Of a stretch of 64,000 nt of DNA, positions 36,440 to 47,396 are shown in pieces. The notes under the pieces are model-generated. The model searched no databases and had not been told where the DNA came from. It saw nothing but the letters and a program-made list of their open reading frames with translations. A program made the translations under genes and the position numbers. The stretch is from contig NC_088203.1 of NCBI RefSeq assembly GCF_037126465.1, forward strand, positions 86,428,668-86,492,667. Direction: 5' to 3'. How positions within the stretch are numbered: the first letter of the stretch is position 1; every line of letters begins with the position of its first letter. Source of the DNA: Ornithodoros turicata (Eukaryota; Arthropoda; Arachnida; Ixodida; Argasidae).

Positions 36440-37618
36440 TACTTTGTAACAGTAAATTGTGTAAGATAGGCCCCAGACTTGGCGCGAAGCGATCCTGCAC
36501 TCATCAAACAGAACCTCGCCGCGTAAAACGCTCCTGGCTCATCATCATCCCGAACGACGTGGTCACCTCCTGTGATTTATTGAAACGGTAGAAATTGGCG
36601 CCTTGGATGACGCGATTCGCCGGCAGTGCCGTAAGCTTCAGACCATAGGACACATCCCAAAGGACTGCTGGAAAGGATTTCTTGGAATCTGCAAGTGTAT
36701 ATGATACCCAGCAGGCCATTGTACACCCCAGCGGCGCGCTCTTCACAGACGCTTTCTTTGCGTAACAAGGCTGCCTTGGAGCAACACCTCCTAGATAGCA
36801 GACAGCCTGCGTCCTACGTCACGCAGGGGGGGTATGCTCTTACAACTGTTGACGCTGCTATGACGTCATGAAACAGCGAATAAGGGAAAAGCTCGAATGA
36901 GCTCGCAAAGCTCACGCAGGCCTTCGTGTGTGACGAAGGGCGCAGACCTTGTGCTATCTAGGAGGTGTTGCTTGGAGGCCTCTATAATGACTTGGGTACA
37001 ACTTGGGTTTCTACTTCGAGTGCGGGGAAACCATCGATCTTGCTTACGTCCCACCGTACCTTCTGTTTTCATAATCACCTCATTTTCAGCTACAGTAGTG
37101 ACGATGTCCACATCCGTTGAGGCCATCGCCACCACTACCGTGTGACACTCGCGTGGTTACGTAAATTGTCACAAAATGCGTACGATCTGCGCCTTCCACA
37201 AATCAGGAGTGATAACACTATAATAGACCTCTCCCGGTCTTTAAACGAATGATTTCATAGTGTTGGACAGCGCCACCTATTTGCTAGAGTTAAACTACAC
37301 TCCAAGCTAGGGACGAACAAGATCGCGCCCGAAAGCTGAAGCCCGAAAGCCTTGAGGGGATTAAGATGGTTCCTGAAAGGAACGTGGCCTTCGGTCCTAC
37401 TTTTCTTTCGATAAGAGGCAGCGAACAAGTGCCCATTCGTGGAACCCAGCCCTCCGCTTTCGATTTCAGTCTGTGTACCAGCGTCATGATGACGTTTCTC
37501 GGGTAGAGGTTCGGGTGATGTTCTATTTCAAGGAAGCAGAAGATAGTCTAATCTTTCTTTCCACCGCGTCTTTCTTTCTTTCTGTCTTTCTTCTGTCCAC
37601 ACTCGTGTGTGCAACTCT
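36440..37618. other. MITE half-copy, an inverted repeat and unassigned sequence
   Basis: The stretch 36505-36595 (CAGAACCTCGCCGCGTAAAA ... TGATTTATTGAAACGG) is a diverged left half of MITE family 1. CTTGGAGCAACACCTCCTAG at 36774 is inverted at 36956-36979, marking a fold-back of about 210 bp (36773-36981). No exon is recognised. Confidence 0.45.
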
Positions 37619-39885
37619 GGGGTCGGATTCACAAACAAGTTCGTAAGATTCGCTACGATGTCGTAGTCTACAACCGTCGTAAGACATCGTCGCAAATCGC
37701 GGGGTTCAGTATTCACGAAAGGATCGTAAAGGAGAGGGAGTTTCACGATGGGCAGAACGAGCAAGAAAGAGCAGCTGACGTGCTTCCTGAAATGTGACCG
37801 TGGGATTAATGAGCGATTGGGCCCGAGGTTATGTTATTGTTATAGCAACGACGTCAGCTCAACCAATGGGGCCCGTTGTATCCTATGCCACATGCCACGG
37901 TGTTTGTCAACAAAATCGCTCGGTATTTTCAGAAGTGTGTTCTGAAGTTGATATAGAAGTCACTCATCGGGCCTCAAAGCGTGTCCACCGGCCGAATTTT
38001 ACGGAGAGCGAGATAGAGACCCTCGTGGAAGGGTACAAAACAAACAAAAACGCTATCGACGCCAGTGGAGATGGAGCAGCAGGAGCTAAAGACAAGCAAA
38101 AGGTCCCTAAGCACATCACTGCAGCCCTCTTCGCGGTTTCGGGAATTACACGGAACTTTGCAGAAGTAGAAGTGGACAGACTTTAAAAGTTCGAGCAAAA
38201 GAGAGGTATACGATGTGGACGTTCGCAGGAATAGCACAATGGGAGGGTTCATTGGGAATTACAATAGTTGTTAGGGTGGATATTACAGAGAGGAAAGGAA
38301 AGGACGGCTATGAAATTTCATAACATTCACAAGTATATTAATTTCAAACGTCAGGAGCAAGTGTAGACCGCAGCGCGGCTAGTACCGGTGACGATACTGG
38401 AGGAAAGAGTGGTTGGGGCCATTGACCGAACTGCTGTCCATGATATTCCTGGCAGTTTCGATATTGGTATGTGTGTGAGGGGGGATGAGTGCACCAAACA
38501 CCCTCACCACAAACTTGTGTTAATTAATTCGCTGAGAATGCTGTGCTCAGCTCTGACTCAGCACAAGAACTCACCAATCCAGGCACATCCCATCGACCAT
38601 GTCCAACGACGCCTCTTTCAGGGGCTACGTTTTCTCCCATGTGTACTTACCTTCAGAAAAAGCGACTGCGAATGATATCTATGTAGAGCCTGCTCAGCAG
38701 CCTCAGGCATCCGCCTCATGGTCAAGCAAGGACTCATGTTTGAGCAGGGGCATTCAGAGTAGAACCACGCACAGAACCACAAGCATACTGTACCTCCTCA
38801 TGCTTCGTCACGTGCATTCACAGTGTACAGTCAATTGAGTCAATAATTATATGCCTGTCTTCTCAGATTAGTGTGTGCATGGCATTTCATGAAGGCGTCA
38901 AGATGACAGCCGCACTGGGGCAGAGGAAGTTTTGGAGACTCACAAGAAAACTGAGAAACATTTAGCAGGCCTGCTTGTCCTGCAATGCGAATGCTTGCCA
39001 TATAGAGCAGCATAAGTATGGGGTGAACACATTGCCAGGTGAGAGCTTAAACCATGGCAACAGTGAATAGACTGCGTACATAAGAATGTGGAATCTTCAT
39101 TTATTTAGTTGACTTCAGTTACAAAATTATTTAGGAGCGTATTCAGACATAAACGTGTTTTCTAAAACAACCACACTTTCCATCCCCCGGGCACTCCTCC
39201 TGCACAATTTCAGAATATGCACACGTATACGGAATGTTCATAGAGAAGGACCTTGCTTACGCTACATTGCATGACAACTGCCTGGACATGGCCAAACATA
39301 ATTTACCCAGGGTGTTTTTTAGAAGTTCACTCGGTGTGCGAATGAACTTCATTTGAGCGTCCACACTGCACTTGTTACACCAACGACGATGCGGGAACAA
39401 CTGCTTTGTTTCACGGCCGCCAAATCTCCAATCACCAACTGGAAGCTTCCACTTGAATAAAAACGAAACGCAACCATCACCTGCACGTCCCCGCGATTAG
39501 CGTGGCACCGATCAGTTGGTCACCTCAAGGAGGGAGCCAACACGTACGTCGCACAGGCTATACGAATCCCAGCACTTGACATCCTATGATAGCGTAGCAA
39601 GTGGCTCTCGGAGACGTCAAACAAGGTCACACGTTTCCAACAAGCCCTCTCACGTCGCAAACCTCGTCGCGGTTCCAACTGTTCGAAATCCACACCGGCC
39701 AAAGTAGGCAGCCATGTTTGCTGTTGATTGACTTACGACAGCTCGGGGGCTCTCTTAGGATTTCGCCGTAACTTATGACGATCTTACGACGCGCGCGCTT
39801 CGTGAATCCGCACTTTATCGCAACGTTGTCTTACGACGGACTTGCGACAATTTTTGTCGTGCGAACTGTTTATGAATCCGGCCCC
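37619..39885 (+). mobile_element. PIF/Harbinger-type element with a decayed Myb/SANT gene
   Basis: The left end GGGGTCGGATTCACAAAC and the right end GTTTATGAATCCGGCCCC are inverted matches. Both are followed inward by CGTAAGA/TTACGAC-type repeats. Inside lies a Myb/SANT-like gene in pieces (37974-38465). PIF/Harbinger elements characteristically carry a transposase gene plus a Myb-like gene, so this assignment is coherent. No DDE transposase frame survives; 38470-39700 has no recognised coding. A 3-bp target duplication could not be confirmed. Confidence 0.65.
37974..38465 (+). pseudogene. Harbinger-associated Myb/SANT-like DNA-binding protein (NAIF1/zeste-like), frameshifted
   Basis: The first frame reads KRVHRPNFTESEIETLVEGY, then KTNKNAIDASGDGAAGAKDK and HITAALFAVSGITRNFAEVE, covering helices 1 and 2 of a Myb/SANT-like domain with the usual FT-x-x-E start. 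Near 38165-38173 the frame shifts and continues as WTDFKSSSKREVYDVDVRRN, which supplies the expected Trp of helix 3. That frame stops at 38272. A further piece, ILEERVVGAIDRTAVHDIPG at 38388-38465, matches the conserved C-terminal part of such proteins (EE.V...I..TAV.GIPGGFD). The three pieces together show one gene broken by a frameshift and by non-coding decay. Confidence 0.7.
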
Positions 39886-41100
39886 TGAATACCGTGCCCG
39901 TACCCAGCCGCCCTCGACGAGCACAATATCGGTTCCCTTGTGGCACGCCAGTCGGGCCTTATCGGAGTCAGGTCACGAGAACCGGAAATTGATTAGAAGT
40001 GACGACGACAGCGCATTATCTTTCCTCAAAACAAATCACGTCATTCTGCGTGGTAGTAAAGGGCTGAGACTACTCCGGAAAGTGTGTTCTGTAACCGAGT
40101 CTTCAGGCGTTATGGTTGCCGTGGACATATATAATATAAGGGGAGACATGTTCCATGGAAAGACGTCTCATCGATAGAAGCGACACCTTTCTGAATGGGC
40201 GATGTCCTGTACCGTCTTTGCGGGAGAAGAACATGTCGAGGAAACATGGGAATGCAGAAAACTACCTCAAAAAGTACATTCAAAAGCGCATTCAAACTCG
40301 AACTCAACCCTTCCAAAGCGCATGCACGATGATGTCCACCTATTCGGTAGAAATGCGTTAGACATGATATATGGGAAACTTTTTTTTTTTTGTACTCTAG
40401 ACAGACTAAAAAAAGAAAAGAAAGATCATAGCACCACAGATTCTCTTTTTGTCTTTTTCTTTTTTTCAGGCGGATTATACGATCTGGTGGACATTCTCTC
40501 GAATGGAGCATGTATCGCGCACGGGCGCATGTAGCCACTACATGACTAATTACTTAGAATTCATTGACTCACTTGATTAACCATTTTTGAGGAAACGTGA
40601 GACAACAAAATTGGAACCAGTTATAATTTAAAGCCACCCTATTTAATTGCGAAACGCGCACGTACTTTGAAATATCCATCACACACACACACACACGCAC
40701 GCACGCACGCACGCACGCACGCACCAAAAGCACAATCTCGAGCACTGCTTCCACTGTCCGAAACATTTTTGGAGGTCTTCTTCGGAAGCAGCAAAGGGAC
40801 CTCTCGTCACATTCGTTTGCAGCTGAATGAATTTGAATGTAACGCCGTTGAAAGAAAAGAAGATCTCAGGGCGTTTCGGGATATTTGAACGAATGTGAGG
40901 AGACAGCTATTTACCATTTCCAGAGGCATCCAAAAATATTTTCGACAGAGGAGGCGCTGCTGGGCAAAGTGTGGTTTCCGGAGGGGAATACCTCGATGGT
41001 GAATATGTTTCAAACTATATATAAAAAATAAAAATAAAAGAACAGAAGAAAAACGTCGATCAATTCTGGATACTTTTCAGTCAGTCCTCGTATACGTATA
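39886..41100. other. Unassigned sequence with (CA)n/(GCAC)n microsatellite
   Basis: A (CA)n tract followed by GCAC repeats lies at 40679-40725. T-runs lie at 40380-40391. Frames at 39842-40538 have no recognised motif. Confidence 0.45.
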
Positions 41101-41400
41101 CAGGGTGTCGAGCTAACGCGTATACCCGGGTCTAAAGAAAACACGGTGTGTCATGAGCGAATAAAAACTGCAGAATATTGTGAGCAGTCGCGTGTTCTAA
41201 TCGCCTGTATTTTTTCCATTGAGGCTGATTAATCAATTAGGCGCAATTAACTAGCTAACTTTTTAGTTATTCGCGGGCCAAGTGTGAATTGGAAAGTTGT
41301 AGAGCGTGTCGAGAAATACCAATCGCAATTGTTTTCTACGGAGTACACGTCTTGCGTGGAATTTTTTCCCTGGTAAGAAATAACGCCGGCGAAATCCGAT
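41101..41400 (+). repeat. CAGGGTG-ended repeat, one end only
   Basis: TA at 41099-41100 is followed by CAGGGTGTCGAGCTAACGCG. This kind of end is common in arthropod mariner-like and LINE repeats. The body contains AATCAATTAGGCGCAATTAA. I could not find an inverted partner end. Confidence 0.35.
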
Positions 41401-41799
41401 AGTGCACGGGTGTTTTGGTAAGTGTATAGGTTCGGGTTCGGGTTCATGCATATCGGCTCAGTTCAGGTTTGGGTCTAGAGCACAGAAATTAAAGGTTCGA
41501 ACCGGTTTGAACCAGTTCAAATCGGTTCAGTAAAGCTCCAAATTTTAATTCGCTAACATTGCATTCAAACGTGATTTTAAGCGCACAAAATAGAACGCTC
41601 TCTCACTGAAGTGTTATTGCGTAATACTCTGCATGAAGCAATTTGGCTTACAAGTGTTGTATACCGGCAAAGCGATCAGTGCGTTGCGGATAACTTCCTG
41701 CATGTAGGTTACAGCGCAAAAGTAAAAGGGCCATCCACACATGGTGTCTCAAACAACCAAAACCACGACGAACTGCCATCTCTAACTTGCCGTTTCAAT

Positions 41800-42060
41800 C
41801 TGGGCGGGGGGAGGATCTATTTATTTCGAGAGGAAAGTCAGCCAGAAAGAACGGCTTCCTATTCCTTGTTAAATAATTCCTTAATGGGTAGTCATGTTCT
41901 TGGGGTAGTTAAAGTAAGGCGACGTGAGGTATTCCACCCACGATGTCGCAGGCTACTAAGGAGACCGGTATCGCGCAGGTAGTGGAGAAGCGCCGCCACC
42001 AGCGCAGGTTACGCCACCACTTTGTTAGACCACCACCAAACGAGAGGCTCGCGTTAAGTC
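41800..42060 (-). pseudogene. LINE C-terminal end and 3' UTR fragment
   Basis: On the minus strand, one frame at about 42000-41930 reads VAALLHYLRDTGLLSSLRHR, the usual end of this LINE's protein. It is followed by AGGAATAGGAAGCCGTTC, CTGGCTGACTTTCC, AATAAATAGAT and a C-rich run. It may be the far end of the same insertion as 42421-43450, with the SINE at 42131 and an internal deletion between. Confidence 0.55.
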
Positions 42061-42130
42061 CTTGTCCAATTGGCTGAAGTTTACCACGAATGGACATTTA
42101 CCAACTACCTCGCTCCCGTGGCTCGTTACC

Positions 42131-42400
42131 AGCTCCTGTGGCTCAGTGGTTAGCGTGCTGGCCATGTCACGTCGAGACTGGGAGGTACCCGGGTTCGAAT
42201 CCCGGTGCCGGCTGTGCTGTCTGGGGTTTTTCCTGGGTTTTCCTCAGACGCTTTCAGACATATGTCGGCACAGTTCCCTTAGAAGTCGGCCCAGGACGCA
42301 CATTCCCCCAGGGCGTGAGTCGTGACGTTGCCCACATACGTGAGGCCGACAACGGCAAGCCCTATCACACCACCACCATCGCTTCGCTCCCTTGGTTCTA
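42131..42400 (+). mobile_element. tRNA-derived SINE (Ruka-like body)
   Basis: The head has TGGCTCAGTGGTTAGCGTGC (A box) and CCCGGGTTCGAATCCCGG (B box), giving an internal RNA polymerase III promoter. The body GGCTGTGCTGTCTGGGGTTT and CGGCACAGTTCCC is shared with copies at 44608, 47780 and 63507. The tail differs from theirs, ending in GCAAGCCCTATCACACCACC, so this is another subfamily. The tRNA part alone lacks a convincing acceptor stem, so it is not called a tRNA gene. Confidence 0.8.
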
Positions 42401-42420
42401 CAGATGACGTTTCATAGGGA

Positions 42421-43450
42421 AGCGGAGAGGCACGCTCGAAGTCATCGCTAGGGACATAGTACGCCGCTGTCGGCGAACCTTGCCGCACTGCAATGCCACA
42501 GTAACTAAGGATCCACTGCATTTGAATGTCATGACATTTTAAAACTGCCGCATGGTATGCGTGCAACACATCTTGCGCAGCTGACGCCAGGGATTCCGTA
42601 GTAAACATGGTAGCTAGAGTCTGTAACGCACATTTCGAGTCGCTATAGATGATCCAGCGAGCAACTGAAGATTGCGAGTTGATAAAACTTAGTGGCAAGA
42701 GGACTCCATAAAGTTCAGCGGCAGACGCAGAGGTGACGTGAGACAGCCGCACTGCTCTTAAGATATTCGCCTCCGGTATAACGAACGCACACGAGGAGCC
42801 GCACTCTCTTAGAAAAAAGGGTGGAGGTAATAATTGTCGCATATGTTGTGCCGAAAAGGTTGCAAAGTTCTACCTGCTACCTACGAATGATAGGGTACCG
42901 CTTCTGATTCGGTGAGCGAGGGGGGCGTACGCCTTTTTGTAGCAATTTGGGTATATGATAATTGCTTTTAAAACCCTTTTACATCCTTTATCAGACGCTA
43001 TGTTGACCTAGGTGGTAACTATAGATGTTACCACCTTTTCGCACCCTTTTTTCTTAGAGTGCGGATGATGTAGAGGCATCCGTGAAAATCTGTATTCTGT
43101 CTGCGGAGCTGTTTAGTAACTCAAGACTGAACTGTCGAAGAACATGCGTTGGTATGTCCTTCTTTCCCGAAAGTCCAGGCACATTAATTCTTACGTCGTG
43201 AGGCTATAGGACCCATGTTGGGATATCCCGTAATGCATGCGGCTTGTGCTTGGGAATAAGACCACGTTGTGTCTGGATGGCTCGGGTAAAAGAAGAGTGG
43301 TAACGACTCATAACGGCTCGATGCTATGGCGATGGTGACGCGTTGCCAACCGCATGTAGTGGCGCAACGTTTCTTGCATCCTGAGAGCTGATAAGGTGGT
43401 TCCCGTGCTTCTGCCATGGCTAAAGCGTTTGACGTCGTTCGGCCATGCCG
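42421..43450 (-). pseudogene. LINE polymerase end and RNase H domain, split by a MITE
   Basis: On the minus strand, 43450-43180 reads pieces such as LRMQETLRHYMRLATRHHRH and DIPTHVLRQFSLELL, the region between polymerase and RNase H. At about 43110-43062 it reads RIQIFTDASTSS, the start of RNase H with its first catalytic Asp. A 260-bp MITE interrupts here. The domain resumes at 42800 with CAFVIPEANILRAVRLSHV, SAAELYGVLLPLSFI and WIIYSDSKCALQTL (Glu and Asp catalytic positions visible), then QMQWILSYCGIA. The last RNase H motif is damaged after GIA. Frameshifts upstream of RNase H confirm a dead copy. Confidence 0.8.
42802..43061. mobile_element. MITE inserted in the RNase H sequence, chimeric
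   Basis: CACTCTCTTAGAAAAAAGGG at 42802 is inverted at 43042-43061 (CACCCTTTTTTCTTAGAGTG). The left half contains CGAATGATAGGG, GCGTACGCCTTTTTGTAGCA and ATATGATAATTGC, which are internal sequences of MITE family 1. The right half (CCTAGGTGGTAACTATAGAT ... TTACCACC) has no match to family 1. It is either a distinct family with captured family 1 sequence or a recombinant. Confidence 0.7.
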
Positions 43451-44607
43451 CTGATCGGGGTGAAAATTGAGTTTGAGCTTGTAAAAAAAGAAGCAATGGA
43501 ATTCGTCATTTGACTAATTCTACTACTCCCATAAAGAACCCCTAAATGGATGAACCCCACAGAAACGAAAAAGAAATATGAAAAGATGAAGAGGTAAAAA
43601 GAGAAAAACATCATCCCTTCCGGTCACAGAATTGTATGCGTAGCTGCATCCCCTAGAAGTGAAAGGAATTGCGAGAAACTATAACAGGAACGAGGAACTC
43701 GACGACACATGCCTAGAACGCGGTCCTAAAGTACAGATAAAGTACAGGTGGTGCGAGTGAGCAGCAACGTCAGCACGCGGTAGTTAGCAGACGACAGCGG
43801 CACTTTCAAATACATGGTTTCGAGTTGTTCGCACTTGACAAGATGCCCAGCTTTTTCTGTGGATTTCCTACAGCTTTTGTAGCTTTCCTTAGCGCCATAT
43901 GCCGCTTGAAACACCATGCAAAATCCGCTAATGAGACTACCTACTGTTGGATCAGTGGCCGCTTAGGCCAGAAATGGCGCTGTGCAAACTTTGCTACAAG
44001 AGCCCTATGAAATTGAAAAGTGCTGATAGCGCTGCATCTCTCTTATTGGGTATCGGATGAAGATGATTTTCTGGAATGAGCCTGTTTCATGCAACATGGA
44101 CGGCTGTGAAGTTACAGCACCGTAACGTCGGAGCGCAAGCAAGCCCGTGCGAAATTTATAGCTTATATATAGCTGCTATAGCTATATTATAGCTATTATA
44201 GCTGTAATAGCTATAGCTAATATATAGCTGCAACAGCAATAACAAACTTACAAAGACGTTTGCCTGTAACCCACGTAAGGACAGTTGCTGGACTCTTTCT
44301 TCCGAGCATACCAGGCTTGTGAGGCGTACTCAGCCTGTCTTAACGTTCTACCGCTTTGAAGTTCTTCCGTTCTTTTATGCTTCTCAGAAGCGCAACGTAC
44401 ACGCCGCACTCGCCGGGGATGGAAGATCAGAGTCTGGAATAAATTATGCGCCGAGTGAGTTACACACGAAAAAGAAAGCGCGAAGAATGTGAGACGAGCG
44501 CGCGAGAGCAGCGAAGAATATGTGAGGCCCGATCTGCTTTGTCATGCAAGCCCGCTCATTTTTTAATGTAGAGGATCGAGTTGCTGTAGTCAGATCTCCA
44601 CGGTCAG
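43451..44607. other. Unassigned sequence with an ATAGCTAT-rich patch
   Basis: The stretch 44155-44232 is built from TATAGCTATA-type units, partly palindromic. The rest shows no exon or repeat family. Confidence 0.4.
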
Positions 44608-44864
44608 ATGATGTTATCGATCGTTCCGCTTGCTGGCGGTACCAAAGGTCGTGCTGAAGAATGGGAGCTGGCGGGTTCGAGTCCTACCGCCGGCTGTGCT
44701 GTCTCAAGATTTTTCCCTGGGTTTTCTGAAGACTTTCCAGACGAATCACGGCACAGTTCCCCCTGGAGTCGGCCCGGGACGCATACTACCCCCCCCCACG
44801 CCCCCACCCCTGTATCCGACTTCTTCCTGTTGTCCTCTCTCCATCTGTGCACATCTGTAGCGAC

Positions 44865-45626
44865 CAGGGCTGCGGAGTTGCCACTCCGGGGTCGGAATTA
44901 TTCCGGAATCGTTTCAGATTTATCAGAGCCCGGAATGGAATTGGAATGGAATGGCGGAAACTGTCCTACACTCTTAAAAATGAACTTCCCCACAGAGCAC
45001 GCTCCTAGCCAACCATCACCCCGTATGACAACGTTCTCGCCCTAGATTTGTTGAAAACGGGAGGAGGAGCCTATTTTGTGCCGTGTATAATGGGCACAAA
45101 ATAGGCTCCTCCTCCCGTTTTCAACAAATCAGGGGCGAGAACGTTGTCATTCGGGATGATGGTTGGCTAGGATGTGGGGAAGTTCATTTCTAAGAGTGTA
45201 GGAATGGAATGGGAATTAATGGAATTAGGCATTTTTTCGCAGGCGGAACGGAATTGGAATGGAATGGTCTGGGTGCCCCGATGGTAGTTTTGGTTTGAAC
45301 ACGCTGGGGTTTTTGCCCTCGCGCCCTTTGCACACACGCACCGCACCTGCACACGGTCAAGGGCGAAATAACCTTGTCTTTGTGCTTTTTCCGTGCTGGG
45401 TAATGTCAATCTCCTCTAGCACTGCTGGGCTAGCCAGTACCGTTAACGGTCCCTTTTCTTTTATTGATGGAATTAAAGGAATGGAATGGGGTTGCCAAGC
45501 CATTCCAAGAGTGCGAATTGATCATACCTTTTCATTCCGAGGAATTGAAAGGAATGGAATTATTACAAATCTCCATTCATCGGAATGGAATTGGAATAGA
45601 ATGGGTGATCCCATTCCGCAACCCTG
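44865..45626. mobile_element. hAT-type non-autonomous element with GGAATGGAATT interior
   Basis: The left end CAGGGCTGCGGAGTTGC and the right end GAATGGG...CCGCAACCCTG are inverted matches. An exact 8-bp duplication, GTAGCGAC, flanks it (44857-44864 and 45627-45634). CAGGG ends plus an 8-bp duplication are the hAT signature. The interior is a degenerate array of GGAATGGAATT units in both orientations. A family 1 MITE (44969-45198) is nested inside. No transposase is present. Confidence 0.9.
44969..45198. mobile_element. Palindromic MITE, family 1, nested in the hAT element
   Basis: The copy begins CACTCTTAAAAATGAACTTC and ends TCTAAGAGTG, with TA on both sides (44967-44968, 45199-45200). Arms match almost completely around a centre near 45083-45096. 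Its flanks are GGAATGG-type hAT sequence. Confidence 0.92.
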
Positions 45627-45670
45627 GTAGCGACAGTTGCTTCGCGGTGCTAACACGGAATAAAAAAAAG

Positions 45671-45984
45671 TTATCGATCGTATCTAAATAATCCATCGAT
45701 ATCTTATAATTCTGCGCTGTTATAACAGAACATCATCACATAGCACGGTGAAGGCCAATTGTAAGTGCATAAGTGTCACAAAAGGGCGTACACCTCTGGC
45801 GCCTCCGGGTCGCAACGTAGTTTCGGACAGTTGCTTCTGACTCTCCACGTCGCCAAAAAAACACGTCATACTTTGAGCACAATTGCACGCTTTTGCGAGA
45901 AACACGTAAAATATATGCGTTAACCGGAATATTTTCACATTCTTACCGCTAATGGAATTATAAAACACAGCACTCGCAAGTGTG
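45671..45984. other. Unassigned sequence with diverged MITE remnant
   Basis: ACAGAACATCATCACATAGCACG at 45725 and TGTCACAAAAGGGCGTACACC at 45776 resemble family 1 left-arm sequence. No right arm is seen. Confidence 0.4.
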
Positions 45985-46753
45985 ACTTACCGTATCATTC
46001 CCCACATAATCGTCATCATGTATCTCTGTCTCTGTCTCTCTCTCTCTTACCGTATCATTAAGGGCAACATCACACTACCATCCATTCACTGGATCTGCTG
46101 CTCTCTTTTCGTCCTAGCACAATATGCACTCTCCACGCACTTATACTTCAAGCTCTCACCCACCTCGCGGCCACTGGCCATTCATTGACGTTTCAGTGGA
46201 TCCCGGGACACGTAGGCCTTCTTGGTAGTACCCGCGCAGACACAATGGCGAGACTCGCAACCTCTACCAGAGCTCTCCCTCCTACTCCTCCATAACCCTA
46301 ACGGCCTCTACCTGTTCCCTGCACATTTGCCGGTGGCGCTGTGTCCGTACCCGGCAGTTCCGAGCGGACTGTACCTCATATGATCACATTTTACGTCTGG
46401 TAGACCCCCTGCATGACTTTACTATTGCCTGTCGTTGCAATAGAGCTGAAGAGTCACTCATCCATCGTCTCCGAATGAATGTTGCACGAACACCCTGACT
46501 CCTGTATAAAATGCGCCAGGCGAAATCCCCCAATTGCACAACTTGTTGCGTGGAAGCCGACATTAAGCGCTACGTATTATCCTGCAACCGGTATCTCTCT
46601 CAAAGACTCATCCTCCGACGCCACTTGCGACAACTTGGCTACCCCAACGTCTCTTTGGTCACCTTGCTCTGCACGGTCCTGCACAACCAGGGGGCGGTTA
46701 CTACTACCCTCTTGAGCTTTCTTCGTACCATCGGCCGTTCGACCAGCCTCTAA
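45985..46753 (+). pseudogene. LINE RNase H end and C-terminal Cys/His region
   Basis: At about 46168-46260 the plus strand reads TFQWIPGHVGLLGSTRADTM and ARLATSTRA, the last RNase H block, with Asp in the RADTMA position. After several frame changes, 46511-46753 reads SPNCTTCCVEADIKRYVLSC, RRHLRQLG and LLSFLRTIGRSTSL, the Cys-rich C-terminus. Frames are broken between these blocks. It joins directly to the 3' UTR that follows, which ties coding part and UTR together for the whole family in this window. Confidence 0.75.
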
Positions 46754-46935
46754 GGGCTACTCGTCTGTGTGTGTTTCTTTCTGTTTTGTTTGTTTGTTGA
46801 TCTCCTTTCCCCTTTTCTTTTTAATTTTCTTTCCTTTGCTTCTTTTTTTTTTCGGGAATAGCAAGTCGCTCTACGTAGGACTAACCTTTCCTCAATTTCT
46901 ATTTTTTTTTTCAATAAACATATCCCCACCCCCGC
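46754..46935 (+). repeat. LINE 3' UTR with C-run tail
   Basis: A pyrimidine tract is followed by GGGAATAGCAAGTCGCTC, GGACTAACCTTTCCTC, a T-run and CAATAAACATATCCCCACCCCC. It follows the LINE coding end without a break. Confidence 0.85.
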
Positions 46936-47396
46936 ATTGATTTCAGTAGCCTTAACTGATATATTGAATATACTATAAACTAAGACAAACTATGGCGAAT
47001 TTTCATTTACGCCATATCGCACACGTGCATGGAACAAGTTGCCTTCAGACATAGAACTAATGAACAACTTACCTGTGTTTAAACAATAACAAGAACTACC
47101 ATCTCCATTTTTTTCTTTTAAAATCAATCAATCAACAAGAACTACACGAATGGCGATGGTATGAGGTGATTCACAGCAACAATTGCGGTACCATACTTCA
47201 GTGCATGCGGGTGCCTGTGTTTAAAAAATCTGGTGCACCTAAATAAATTTCTAGTTATTGCATGGTTATCAGTATAAGTAGTGCTTTATAAAACACATGT
47301 CACACGAAACACGTAACCACCTTTGTTTTGCACAAATGTACGATTAGGACTGTGTGTAAAGCCTATGACTTTTTGTTATTCTTATTTGTTATACTT
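46936..47396. other. Unassigned AT-rich sequence
   Basis: No exon or repeat family is recognised. Confidence 0.4.

Larger units (their letters stand above)
44608..45670 (+). mobile_element. tRNA-derived SINE interrupted by a hAT element
   Basis: The head retains CCAAAGGTCGTGCTGAAG and GGCGGGTTCGAGTCCTACCG, then the shared body GGCTGTGCTGTCTCAAGA and CGGCACAGTTCCCC. The tail starts TGTCCTCTCTCCATCTGTGC, breaks at 44864, and resumes at 45627 with GCGACAGTTGCTTCGCGGTG and CTAACACGGAATAAAAAAAA. Removing the insert restores the tail seen intact at 47397-47478. The A-box half of the tRNA head is diverged. Confidence 0.85.

Noticed and set aside
42131..42215. A tRNA gene
   Set aside because: The A and B boxes are present, but it continues directly into a SINE body shared with other copies and lacks a clean acceptor stem.
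44881..45610. A GGAATGG satellite array
   Set aside because: Units are degenerate and in both orientations, and the block has hAT ends and an 8-bp duplication, so it is the inside of a transposon.
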